Under the pieces are notes generated by a model. That model searched no databases, was not told the DNA's origin, and was given only the letters and a program-made list of their open reading frames with translations. Below, piece by piece: positions 55,564 through 64,000 of a DNA stretch of 64,000 nt (position 1 is the stretch's first letter; every line of letters begins with the position of its first letter). The stretch comes from UPXZ01 sp049840795. GTDB lineage: Bacteria; Bacteroidota; Bacteroidia; Bacteroidales; Paludibacteraceae. The DNA lies in the NCBI GenBank assembly GCA_049840795.1, contig JASGJK010000026.1, positions 10,602-74,601 of the forward strand, read 5' to 3'. Both the position numbers and the translations under genes were made by a program.

Positions 55564-56296
55564 TTATTGAGTGACATTGAATACGCTCCAAAGTTTTTCA
55601 TCCTCAGGGATAGGCGCAGTGATTTCGATCGGCTCTTTCGAAACCGGATGAATAAATTTAATTTGACGTGCGTGCAACGATATTCCGCCGTTGGGATTTG
55701 AACGTGGCGCTCCATATTTAAGATCACCTTTAATCGGACAACCGATAGCAGCTAACTGGCAACGTATCTGATGATGCCGACCGGGTTCGAGCTTTACTTC
55801 GAGCAAATGGTAGCGTTCAGAACTTGCTATGAGTTTATACGAGAGGATTGCCTTTTTAGAATTCGGTTTTTCTGATGAGTAAAGGTATGATTTATTTTGC
55901 TTCTCGTTTCGTATGAGGTAGTGTTTGTAATCTTGCTTCGTGATCTTTCGGGCGGTTGTTGCACAATTGCCCAATAGGTTTTTTCTATTTGTTTGTTCTC
56001 TAAACATATCGTTCAGTCGCGACAAGGATTTACCTGTTTGTCAAAAAGCACCACCCCACTCACGGTCTATCCAAACGATGAGTTACACCAAGAAAAACCT
56101 CTCCGGGTTTGTTATATTTTACTTTCAGATAACGTTTTACTACTTCAGAAAGCGGTTCATCACCGGTTTTATCTCCCTGAATAATTTCAGAAGATGTTTT
56201 ATTGACAGCTATTATGTGATTATCTTCATATAAAATTCTTCCTAATTCTCCCTTTAAGGTAATTCCACCATCGATTGCATTGGATAATTCTGACAT
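55564..56296 (-). CDS. RluA-family rRNA/tRNA pseudouridine synthase (several frameshifts)
   Basis: Begins MSELSNAIDGGITLKGELGR then ILYEDNHIIAVNKTSSEIIQ. FLGVTHRLDRP carries the catalytic Asp in HRLDRP. Here, near 56060, the frame breaks, with VSGVVLF in a second frame and SLSRLNDMFREQTN in a third. Another shift near 55980 gives KKTYWAIVQQPPER, and the clean C-terminus follows: LIRNEKQNKSYLYSSEKPNS, LEPGRHHQIRCQLAAIGCPI and GDLKYGAPRSNPNGGISLHA. About 240 residues, no S4 domain. Target uridine unknown. Confidence 0.82.
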
Positions 56297-56338
56297 ATTT
56301 ATAGATTGTTAAATCTCTCTGCGGAGTATTTAGAAGAC

Positions 56339-57106
56339 TTATCCTCGTTGTCTTACCACTTCATACATTATTACTCCCGCTGCAACCGAAACATTTAAAG
56401 ATTGTATATTTCCAAGAATGGGAATTTTTACTTGCTCATCACAAAACTTGAGATGTTCGGGAGCAATGCCATCCTCTTCAGAACCCATTATTATAGCAAC
56501 AGGCGCGTTCATATTTACTTCGGTATAATTTTTATCCCCTTTTTCGGTAGCTCCAATTATTTTTAGCCCCGACATCCGGAGAAATTCGATAGCATTTTTC
56601 AAATTATGTTCGCGACAAACCGGTAAATTCAACAACGCACCTGCCGAAGTTTTGACGGCGTCCGCATTTACCGAAGCCGCGCCACGCATCGGTATAACAA
56701 GTGCATCTGCACCGGCACACCAGCCGTTCGGGCAATAGCGCCAAAGTTACGTACATCGGTTACATCATCCAATACAACTATTAAAGGAGTACGTCCTTCT
56801 TCATACACCAACGGGATTATATCTTCTAAACGTTGAAACTGTACCGGAGAAATAAAAGCGATTACTCCCTGATGATTTTTTGCCGTCACCTGATTGAGTT
56901 TCTCTACCGGAACTTTTTGTAAAGTCACAGGTTTTCCGGTTCAAAGCGGCATAGAGTTCACGTGAGAGCTCGTTGGTCATATCTCGACGGATAAGGATTT
57001 TATCTATTTCCTTTCCTGCCTGAATGGCTTCAATCACGGCACGCGTTCCGAAAATCATCTCCTTTTCAGGACGGCGTTTGAATTTATAGTTCTTGTTTGG
57101 CAACAT
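56339..57106 (-). CDS. rlmB: 23S rRNA (guanosine-2'-O-)-methyltransferase RlmB type (two frameshifts)
   Basis: Three ORFs make one SpoU/TrmH enzyme of about 255 residues. The first part (MIFGTRAVIEAIQAGKEIDK, ILIRRDMTNELSRELYAALN) is the L30e-like substrate domain. The second, from about 56930, has VTAKNHQGVIAFISPVQFQR and VVLDDVTDVRNFGAIARTA (motif 1, catalytic Arg). The third, from about 56700, has ADAVKTSAGALLNLPVCREH, APVAIIMGSEEDGIAPEHLK (motif 2) and PILGNIQSLNVSVAAGVIMY (motif 3, SAM knot). The joins lie near 56935 and 56700. All motifs are conserved, so errors are likelier than decay. Confidence 0.88.
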
Positions 57107-57124
57107 TTTGTTGTGTGTAACTTG

Positions 57125-58096
57125 TTATGAAATAAACACTTCCAGCAACTTACTTTCCGTCAACGGTTTCAGTATTATTTTTTTCAGGCTTGCCGGTATC
57201 AGCACCGTCTCTCCTTTCTTGAGTTCTACTATATTTTCTTTGGAAATAATTTCTATTTTTCCATCTAAACACATATACGAAACAAATGAATCTAAAGACG
57301 AGTAATCCTTTTCCATATCTGCTTCAAATTCAAGAATGTTGATTGTAAAATAATCGCATTTTACCAACGGACAAGTTTCATTTTTTACCGTCTTATATTC
57401 CGTTTTGGGGTATTTCGAGGCAGAATAGTCAATAACATCTACGGCTAATTCGGTATGTAGTTCGCGTGCGTTGCCCTGTTCATCTGTACGTTTGTAGTCA
57501 TATATACGATAAGTAACATCGCTCGATTGCTGAATCTCGGCAACTATCACCCCTTTACCGATAGCGTGTACCAAACCGGCGGGAATAAAAAACACATCGC
57601 CAGACTTCACTGGCACTTTTTGCAATAAGTTTTCCACCTCACCAGTCTCAACTGCTTTTACATAATGTTGTCTTTCTGTATCCTCATTAAATCCAATTAT
57701 TAAATAAGCTTCATAGGCAGCATCAAGCACGTACCACATCTCGGTTTTCCCAAAAGACTCGTGACGTTGTGCGGCAAAATCGTCATTAGGGTGCACCTGA
57801 ATAGATAAGTCGTCGTTGGCATCAATCAATTTAAACAACAAAGGGAATTCACATCCGTATTGCTTATAAATTTTTTCGCCAAGTAAATCGCCCTTGTAAG
57901 TTTCAATCAATTCTAAAAGTGTTTTACCGGCAAATTCACCATTTGCTACAACAGATGGATCGGTCTTATAACCGGAAAGTTCCCAACTTTCGCCAATGTT
58001 TGACAAATTAAATGGTTCTTTTCCAAATATTTGTCGTAATTTATGACCTCCCCAAATCTTATCTTTTAATATTGGTTCAAATTTTAATGGATACAT
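57125..58096 (-). CDS. manA: mannose-6-phosphate isomerase, class I
   Basis: About 323 residues from MYPLKFEPILKDKIWGGHKL (58096); the 51 codons before this are not coding-like. Cupin-fold Zn enzyme interconverting mannose 6-phosphate and fructose 6-phosphate. FPLLFKLIDANDDLSIQVHP and NDDFAAQRHESFGKTEMWYV carry the Zn-binding Gln/His and Glu. KSGDVFFIPAGLVHAIGKGV has the second His, and IVAEIQQSSDVTYRIYDYKR the substrate Arg. The frame is clean. It lies between galE and rlmB. Confidence 0.94.
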   Translation of the reverse strand: MYPLKFEPILKDKIWGGHKLRQIFGKEPFNLSNIGESWELSGYKTDPSVVANGEFAGKTLLELIETYKGDLLGEKIYKQYGCEFPLLFKLIDANDDLSIQVHPNDDFAAQRHESFGKTEMWYVLDAAYEAYLIIGFNEDTERQHYVKAVETGEVENLLQKVPVKSGDVFFIPAGLVHAIGKGVIVAEIQQSSDVTYRIYDYKRTDEQGNARELHTELAVDVIDYSASKYPKTEYKTVKNETCPLVKCDYFTINILEFEADMEKDYSSLDSFVSYMCLDGKIEIISKENIVELKKGETVLIPASLKKIILKPLTESKLLEVFIS

Positions 58097-58167
58097 TTCT
58101 TGATGTTCAAAAGTTCGATTGTTCGGCTGATATTTAAAGCAACCAAACAATGTATAAATCGCTAATT

Positions 58168-59199
58168 TTATTTTGTTCGGTTTGATAATGCAAGTTCCCA
58201 TTTCCAAGCGCTTCGCAGCGTTTCTTCCACCGTTTCCTCTGCTTTCCAACCGAGCTCGTTATTGGCAAATGTTGGGTCAGCCCACACTTTTTCAATATCG
58301 CCTTCACGTCTGTCCACAATGCGGTAAGGCAGTTTAACACCGTTTACCTTTTCGAAGGTACGAATAATTTCCAATACTGAAAGTCCACGTCCTGTACCAA
58401 GGTTAAACGTTTCAACATTCGATTTCGACTTATGTTCCAACATGCGTTTTACTGCTACTACGTGCGCTTTTGCCAAATCAACCACATTGATATAATCGCG
58501 AACACATATGAACCGTCAGGAGTATTATAATCATTACCAAAAACCTGAAGTTGCTTGCGAATCCCAATGGCTGTTTGCGTAACAAAAGGAAGTAGATTAT
58601 TTGGTACACCGTTAGGTAATTCTCCTATTTCAGTACTTGGATGTGCGCCTATCGGATTGAAATAACGTAAAATAATTGCCTGATAATAGCTGTTAGAGTA
58701 CGTCGTATCACGAATAATTTCTTCACACACTTGCTTTGTATTGCCATAAGGAGAAAGTGCCGGTTTTATAGGAGCGCTTTCCGTAACAGGAAGTATGTCT
58801 GGCTGACCGTAAACGGTACAAGAGGAGGAAAAAACGATATTGTTTACTTTATGAACGGGCATTAATTGCAAATATATTCATCAACGAAACCAAATTGTTA
58901 CGGTAATACAGCAACGGTTTCTCTACTGATTCGCCCACAGCTTTACTTGCGGCAAAATGAATAATTGCGTCTATCCCGGGATATTTATCAAACATCCTAT
59001 CCATATTTACATAGTCGCCACAATCAACGTTTTCAAACGCAGGTCTGATGCCGGTAATTTTTTCTATGCCGTTGAGTACTTCGATATTCGAATTGGAAAG
59101 ATTATCGACAATAACCACTTCAAAACCTTGTTGTTGTAATTCTACAACCGTATGTGAACCTATGTATCCGGTTCCTCCTGTTACTAAAATTTTAGCCAT
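58168..59199 (-). CDS. galE: UDP-glucose 4-epimerase (two frameshifts)
   Basis: An extended SDR enzyme of about 344 residues, split in three. N-terminus: AKILVTGGTGYIGSHTVVEL (NAD-binding GxxGxxG) to IDAIIHFAASKAVGESVEKP. The second frame begins near 58865: NNIVFSSSCTVYGQPDILPV (catalytic Ser) and ALSPYGNTKQVCEEI (YxxxK), then LRYFNPIGAHPSTEIGELPN and VFGNDYNTPDGS. The third, near 58500, is YVxxxD-type MVDLAKAHVVAVKRMLEHKS and TFNLGTGRGLSVLEIIRTFE, with DIEKVWADPTFANNELGWKA. Normal in all motifs apart from the shifts. Confidence 0.93.
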
Positions 59200-59322
59200 A
59201 ATGTATTAAATTCTAAACAATTAATTTCTGCATTTAGCAGCAAATCCTAAATCTGCAAACACGTTCTATTTTATATAAGATAAAGAGTAACCCCATTCGT
59301 GGGAATTCAGAATAGCTTACAA

Positions 59323-60223
59323 TTAAAATAATTTTTCGGGATAAATACCCTTTTTAATAAGTTCATTGATTTTTAATACCACTTGTGGTCTGTCTTCGGC
59401 ATACGTTACCCCAAACCATTTTGATGGAGTATCCAGCACTTTGCACGTTGCTTTTCCGGCAACAATCAAATCATTTACTACAGTAGGGATATAAAATTCC
59501 GATTTTAATTTATCGCCGCTTTCCTTCAAAAACTTTTAAATCCTTCTAACGAATAGTCAAAATAATCGGGCGTAAATCCCCACATATTCATTGACACCGG
59601 AGTATTTGAAGCAATTTTAACCTCCTGATTATTTTCATCTACAAATACAATGTCTCCTCCTTTTTCTTCAATAGAAGTACGCTCCACTACATTGGTTAAA
59701 TTGCCTTTTTCGTCAACAGCGCAAACACCCCTACTTACCGTACCACTCTCCGAAAGCGTGTTACCTACCCGATAACCAATCATGGAACATTCGTTTTTCT
59801 TTCCTTCTACCGAACGTAAGAAATCGGCTAAAACCTCGTACGATTCTTTTCCATAAAAATCATCAGCATTAATTACGGCAAAAGGCTCGTTGATAACATC
59901 TTTTCCCATCAACACGGCATGATTTGTGCCCCAAGGTTTTGTGCGTTCCGGATTGTAAGTGAATCCTTCGGGGATAGTTGTTATATCCTGAAATACTATC
60001 TCTGTTTCAATTTCACCTTTGTATTTTTTCAAAATGATATTTCGAAAATCTTCTTCAAACGATTCTCTAATTACAAAAACAACTTTTCCAAATCCGGCAC
60101 GAATAGCATCAAAAATCGAATAATCCATAATTGTTTCACCGTTCGGTCCAAGACCATCTAATTGTTTCAGTCCTCCATAACGGCTTCCCATGCCGCAGCA
60201 AGTACAAATAATGTTGGTTTCAT
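59323..60223 (-). CDS. NDP-sugar nucleotidyltransferase-like protein (two frameshifts)
   Basis: About 300 residues. It starts MKPTLFVLAA at 60223; one missing base in the GCGGC stretch near 60193 leads into MGSRYGGLKQLDGLGPNGET, the nucleotide-binding GxGxRxGG loop. Then MDYSIFDAIRAGFGKVVFVI, WGTNHAVLMGKDVINEPFAV and INADDFYGKESYEVLADFL (metal-binding DD), and PVSMNMWGFTPDYFDYSLEG. A second shift near 59528 joins to LKSEFYIPTVVNDLIVAGKA and WFGVTYAEDRPQVV. The enzyme class is clear; the sugar is not. It neighbours galE and manA, so a role in nucleotide-sugar supply is reasonable. Confidence 0.85.
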
Positions 60224-60494
60224 GTGTTTAAAATTGATTTTTTAATTGTCACCTGTAACTCGCACACAAAACATACTTTGGTGTCAAAGTTTGTTTATCG
60301 TGCTCGTTTCATATATTATTTTTATTTTTTTTCGCTTGCAAAATTACATTTTTTTTTCGGATTAGAAACTTTTTTATTGATGAAAAATATTATCCTCTTT
60401 TATTTTCTAAAAATACGTTAAATTACTTTTAAATACGCGATTAATAACGTACTTTTGCCGATGTTTTAAAAATTGAGTTGAAATATTTTGTATT

Positions 60495-61239
60495 AAGAAA
60501 AAACAAAAGCACTGTTGCTCTCTATTCTCACATTTAGTTGTTTAGTTGTTTGTTTATTGGTTGGAACACATCACTTTTCATCTGGATTAGAACCCAAAAC
60601 GAGACAAGCACATCGTTACCAATTGCGACCGGTCTCTCGAAGCTACCGCACCGGTTTCTCCCACTACGGAGCTAAACAATAATAATGATATAGCAATTGA
60701 TGCACGCACAAGCAAACGGACTTAAAAAACTATATAGATAGGGGCAATTTCAGAATTTGAGGAAGATAGCACACGGTTGATGGAAGAATTGGCGTTGGTT
60801 CATATAAAAAACAACCCGTTGGTATCATTTGAAAAGAACTGAAGCATTCATATCCATATTTAAGGCACCGGAAGCTGCCGATTTATTAAATGAAATAAGT
60901 TACAGATTCAAAGAGAATCTACCGGAAAAGAAGAAGAATGATTTTTTGTTTTTGGTTACCTCGCCGCTAATGTACCAACGAGACGCAACAAGAACTGAGT
61001 AAAAGTAACCGAAAATGCGTCACCAACTTCGGCTCATTTATTCGGAACAACCGTAGATGTTTGATAGGAAGATATATTTTGCCATATATCTAAAGACACT
61101 ATTGTGAGCGACTTTGATGCCGTGCAGGCTCTTACAAAAGCGATGCAGCAACTTCGGTATGAATGTCGATTGGTAGATAAGAGAGCGTAAACAAGCTTGT
61201 TTCCATTTCACAGTGGTAGTTTGTCGTCCTAAAAAATGA
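60495..61239 (+). pseudogene. DUF5715 family protein, decayed
   Basis: No long ORF, but ordered fragments remain on the plus strand. Hydrophobic N-terminus KALLLSILTFSCLVVCLLVG (60502 on). LMEELALVHIKNNPLVSFEK (60775 on). After shifts, LKHSYPYLR and APEAADLLNEISYRFKENLP, NDFLFLVTSPLM, then VTENASPTSAHLFGTTVDV, the NxxxNSxHxxGTTFD-type motif of DUF5715. Finally DTIVSDFDAVQALTKAMQQL and RERKQACFHFTVVCRPKK-stop. At least five frame changes or stops within 750 bp. The family's function is unknown; the HxxGTTxD block resembles a peptidase-like metal site. Confidence 0.65.
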
Positions 61240-61263
61240 AGTTGACTAGTTTTCAATTAAGTT

Positions 61264-62165
61264 ATGAGAAATAAAAAATACTCTCCACCGTCAAAAATCA
61301 CAAAATTTACGGTAAAAGCACCGGGTGAATTGATGGATTTTCTGCTAACAAAAATGGGCGGAATGAGTCGCAACTCTGTAAAGTCGCTATTGGCACATCG
61401 TCAAATTTCGGTGAATGGAAAAGTGTTAACCCAGTTTAACCACCCTTTGGCTGAGAACGACTCTGTGATTGTCAACAGCACGCGTGGAAACATTGAATTG
61501 ACTCACCCGAAGTTAAGGATAATGCATGAAGACGATGATTTAATTGTTGTTGAAAAAAAAAGAGGGATTACTTTCAGTTACCACCGGTAAAGAAAAAGAA
61601 ACAACAGCATTTGAAATCTTGAAGAATTACGTTAAAAAAAGCTCTACTCAAAATCGTATCTACGTTGTACACCGTTTAGACAGGGAAACGTCAGGGATTC
61701 TTGTTTTTGCTAAAAATCGTGACGTACAATTGGCATTACAAGAAAACTGGGGCATCGAATTGTGACAAAACGCGTTTATGTGGCACTGGTGGAAGGAAAA
61801 GTCGAAAAAGAAAAAGAACAGATTGTAAGCTGGTTAAAAGAGCATGAAAATTATTAAAAATACGGTCATACAATGCCGATAACGGCGGTCAAATGGCTGT
61901 AACCAACTATAGACGAATCAAATGCAACGACCAATTTTCCTTGCTCGAACTTGAACTCGAAACAGGAAGAAAAAATCAAATCCGCGTTCATTTAGAGAGT
62001 TTAGGTCATCCGATTGTAGGTGATAAAAAATACGGCAGCACCACTACTGGATTGGGAAGAATGGCGCTACACGCAAAAATACTTGAATTCCACCACCCGA
62101 TAGCCAGTAAATTGTTCATTTTGAGACACCTACGCCGTAGTAATTTTTCAAGGTATTCATAAATT
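61264..62165 (+). CDS. RluA-family pseudouridine synthase with S4 domain (frameshifted)
   Basis: S4 domain: PGELMDFLLTKMGGMSRNSV and KSLLAHRQISVNGKVLTQFN. Then IMHEDDDLIVVEKKEGLLSV across an A9 run near 61551, and NRIYVVHRLDRETSGILVFA with catalytic Asp in HRLDRE. A break near 61750 leads to IVTKRVYVALVEGKVEKEKE. Another near 61855 leads to MAVTNYRRIKCNDQFSLLEL, ELETGRKNQIRVHLESLGHP and IVGDKKYGSTTTGLGRMALH. A last shift near 62120 alters the C-terminus (FxFETPTPxxF expected). Four breaks leave it doubtful as a working gene. Confidence 0.75.
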
Positions 62166-62549
62166 GAAGTCATCTTGACTTTTCATGATTTATTACGTAT
62201 CGTTCCTATGAAACATTTTATATGTTGATAATCAATATTTTAGGATACATGTTTTACCTAACGGGTACTTTCTTGGTCTCATAGGGGCGAAATTTTAATA
62301 AAAATACACATCATTGGTTTTAAGTACCGTAGGTATGACATCTATTTAATATCATTTCTGCAAATTAAAAAGTCAAGACGACCGACCCCTATTAATAACA
62401 TCCGCATCTTCTACAAAATCTAAAAATGTGCAATACATTTTATGACTTTTTATCAAGGATGCTATATTTTATTCGCTCAGAAAGATGTAACGAACAATAA
62501 CGAGCACGAATAAGATATACATCACAATGTACTTTTTTTGCCGCTCCAT

Positions 62550-63245
62550 TTAGTTATCATCTCGCAAGCTAAAATTATACGGCTGAAAACACACTTTTTT
62601 ATTGGCAATTTTAATTTTATATGTTTTATCATCTGTAGATAAAAATGACTTTACAAAAATCTGATCTTCAACACTTAACATCTTATTACTATGATTTTTG
62701 AGTACGATGACATCTGATTTTGAATCAAAATTTAACTAAATAAAGGTCGTTTTGAAAATATCGGTCAACTTTACCCCTTGTTTTATCTGGGTCTTATCTA
62801 AAAGCCAATCGGCAGCCGTTGGTAGCGTATAGCTTTTATCTATTTTACTCCAATCGGCGTTATAAAATAAGATATAAGAACTACAAACCGGTGCGCAAAC
62901 CGTACTTATCACTCCTACGGCATACGATGCTGTGTCTATTTTATTTTCAATTGGAAAAAGTTTCATTTCTCAAAACAGAATTTTCGGACGATTCGATTTT
63001 AATCAACCGGTTTACAGAATCGTAATCAAGAATGAAAAGCATCGTTTTAAAATGCGTTTTTAATAGTGTCTTTTTCGAATCTGTTCAAAATATTTCTATC
63101 AATTCAAGTCGCTGATCTTCGTTTAACGACGTAAGAGATTATCCGGCATATTTACAAAAATATGATCTATTTGTTGCGCATTTGAGGTTACAAATAACTG
63201 CGCGATAAAGATCAGCGAAAAAAAATTTTTATTTAATCGTATCAT
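62550..63245 (-). pseudogene. DUF3256 family secreted protein, frameshifted
   Basis: Starts MIRLNKNFFSLIFIAQLFVT (63245), a signal peptide, then SNAQQIDHIFVNMPDNLL. After a stop, NEDQRLELIEIF continues in another frame. A third piece is MLFILDYDSVNRLIKIESSE. The clean C-terminal ORF (62966-62736) has LFPIENKIDTASYAVGVIST, VCAPVCSSYILFYNADWSKI and LPTAADWLLDKTQIKQGVKL. Coding character continues past its stop to QPYNFSLRDDN at 62550. IFVxMPDxLL and YCAPxCxSxxxFY-type blocks mark DUF3256. Its ATG overlaps the 3' end of the tamB-like gene, so it is an operon partner. 62166-62549 shows no gene. Confidence 0.65.
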
Positions 63246-64000
63246 TTTTTATTTCCTGAGTTTGAGTTTCTATTTTTTTTCTTAAAATAAATGTATTCCA
63301 ATAATGTTTTATTAATTCGTCCCACGAGTTAAATGTTTCTTTGTACATCAAACCTACTCCTTGAATAAACTGCGCAGAACGCAACGTGTATCTATCTACG
63401 GTGTGATTATATGCTTTTAAGCGAAATTTTCCTTTGTGGGTCAAGATATATTCAATATCCAAATCGCCGATAAATTTATTTTTGGATAGATTGTCGTTTC
63501 TGTATCCGAAGTTTCCGTTGATTACCAATCGGTTATTGGGTTGATACAATATTGCCCCTTCATACTCTAACGATGAGTAAGGTTTATCGTACAAACCGGC
63601 TCCTCTCACATTGAACCCAAGAGAGACATTATTCGCTATCTGTGATAATAGGTTATTGACCTGACTCGAAAGCGTAGTTGTTAAAAAAGATATTCCGGTG
63701 TTACTCGAATACGGATTTACTTGCGTAGTTTTTGCATAGTCCGGTGTATAGAATCTCCCGAAAAAACAAGAGATAAGCCACCTGTCTATTCAGCATTTCC
63801 TCTGTATTCATAAGGTTTTTAATTTGGTACTTCAGCGTTTCGTCGCTTGAAGGCAAATCTACGTTGAACTTTATAGCGGGATTTATCAAATCTTCGGAGA
63901 TATTCAGGTTTACACTTACGGAAACACTTGAACGTGAAGTGGAAGCCATCAATGTCTCATCGAGATGGTCGGAATTCCATCGTGTTTCCCTATTAACCTT
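63229..64000 (-). CDS. TamB-like translocation/assembly protein, C-terminal part (cut by window edge, frameshifted)
   Basis: The frame is open at the right edge (NRETRWNSDHLDETLMASTS). VSVSVNLNISEDLINPAIKF and NVDLPSSDETLKYQIKNLMN then NTEEMLNRQVAYL are the typical last beta-helix repeat and NTEEMxNRQ motif of DUF490/TamB C-termini. A frame change near 63770 gives FFGRFYTPDYAKT, and a further change leads into GAGLYDKPYSSLEYEGAILY, NNRLVINGNFGYRNDNLSKN and FIGDLDIEYILTHKGKFRLK. The C-terminus (KKIETQTQEIKNDTIK) is charged. TamB spans the periplasm and acts in outer-membrane assembly. Confidence 0.82.

Noticed and set aside
61038..61256. 72-residue minus-strand ORF
   Set aside because: It is antisense to the DUF5715 remnant, whose plus-strand motifs are clear.
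1..64000. tRNA or rRNA genes
   Set aside because: I looked for cloverleaf-like segments ending in CCA and for conserved rRNA blocks and saw none. A covariance-model scan (tRNAscan-SE, Infernal) would settle this.

Overview
The window comes from a low-GC member of the Bacteroidetes, most likely order Bacteroidales. The evidence is promoters of the TTTG-N19-TAnnTTTG type (best example upstream of rplM), gene orders typical of the group (rplM-rpsI-rpsB-tsf; DUF1599-DoxX-tpiA; lysS...gpsA-pgi), and lineage-typical families (GH95, GH3 and GH2 secreted glycosidases, DUF3127, DUF4476, DUF5715, DUF3256, TamB-like C-terminus). I see no rRNA, tRNA or CRISPR array.

Layout. 1-16.6 kb: an IS1595 tail at the left edge, a small secreted protein, a Pif1-like helicase with an HRDC/HTH tail in another frame, nadB, a decayed phosphoesterase, a lipoprotein, the ribosomal-protein/EF-Ts operon, a threonylcarbamoyl-AMP synthase, tpiA, a DoxX-like protein, DUF1599 and a phosphotransferase-RapZ fusion. 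17-32 kb: a mobile-element graveyard. It holds an IS256 element with an 8-bp target duplication, a 4.2-kb element bounded by 22-bp perfect inverted repeats that carries a broken IS1595 transposase plus unknown passenger genes, and a composite structure of two near-identical IS630 elements around an AAA/DUF4143 ATPase. The composite splits a subtilisin-like protease gene. The right IS630 copy is split by a Zn-finger IS256-like element, which is split by an IS3 element. 32-53 kb: mostly clean genes, namely lysS, a PDDEXK/DUF1016 nuclease, gpsA, pgi, a DUF4476 protein, a BadF-type sugar kinase with altered ATP loops, GH95, GH3, mnmA, DUF3127, gapA, a membrane von Willebrand A protein and GH2. 53-64 kb: an XRE regulator, a trmN6 remnant, RluA, rlmB, manA, galE, a nucleotidyltransferase, and then increasingly damaged DUF5715, RluA-S4 and DUF3256 genes and the 3' end of a tamB-like gene at the right edge.

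How the genes fit together: the core genes cover translation (r-proteins, EF-Ts, LysS, tRNA/rRNA modification), glycolysis (tpiA, pgi, gapA), sugar-nucleotide metabolism (galE, manA, nucleotidyltransferase), phospholipid precursor and NAD synthesis, and periplasmic glycan hydrolysis.

About fifteen conserved genes are broken by single-base shifts, often in A/T homopolymers and often in genes expected to be essential. I read most of these as sequence errors, but the 5.7-6.4 kb and 60-63 kb remnants look more like real decay. Where one gene is split over several frames I give a single span and say where the frame changes. Family assignments come from recognising motifs by eye; no database search was run.
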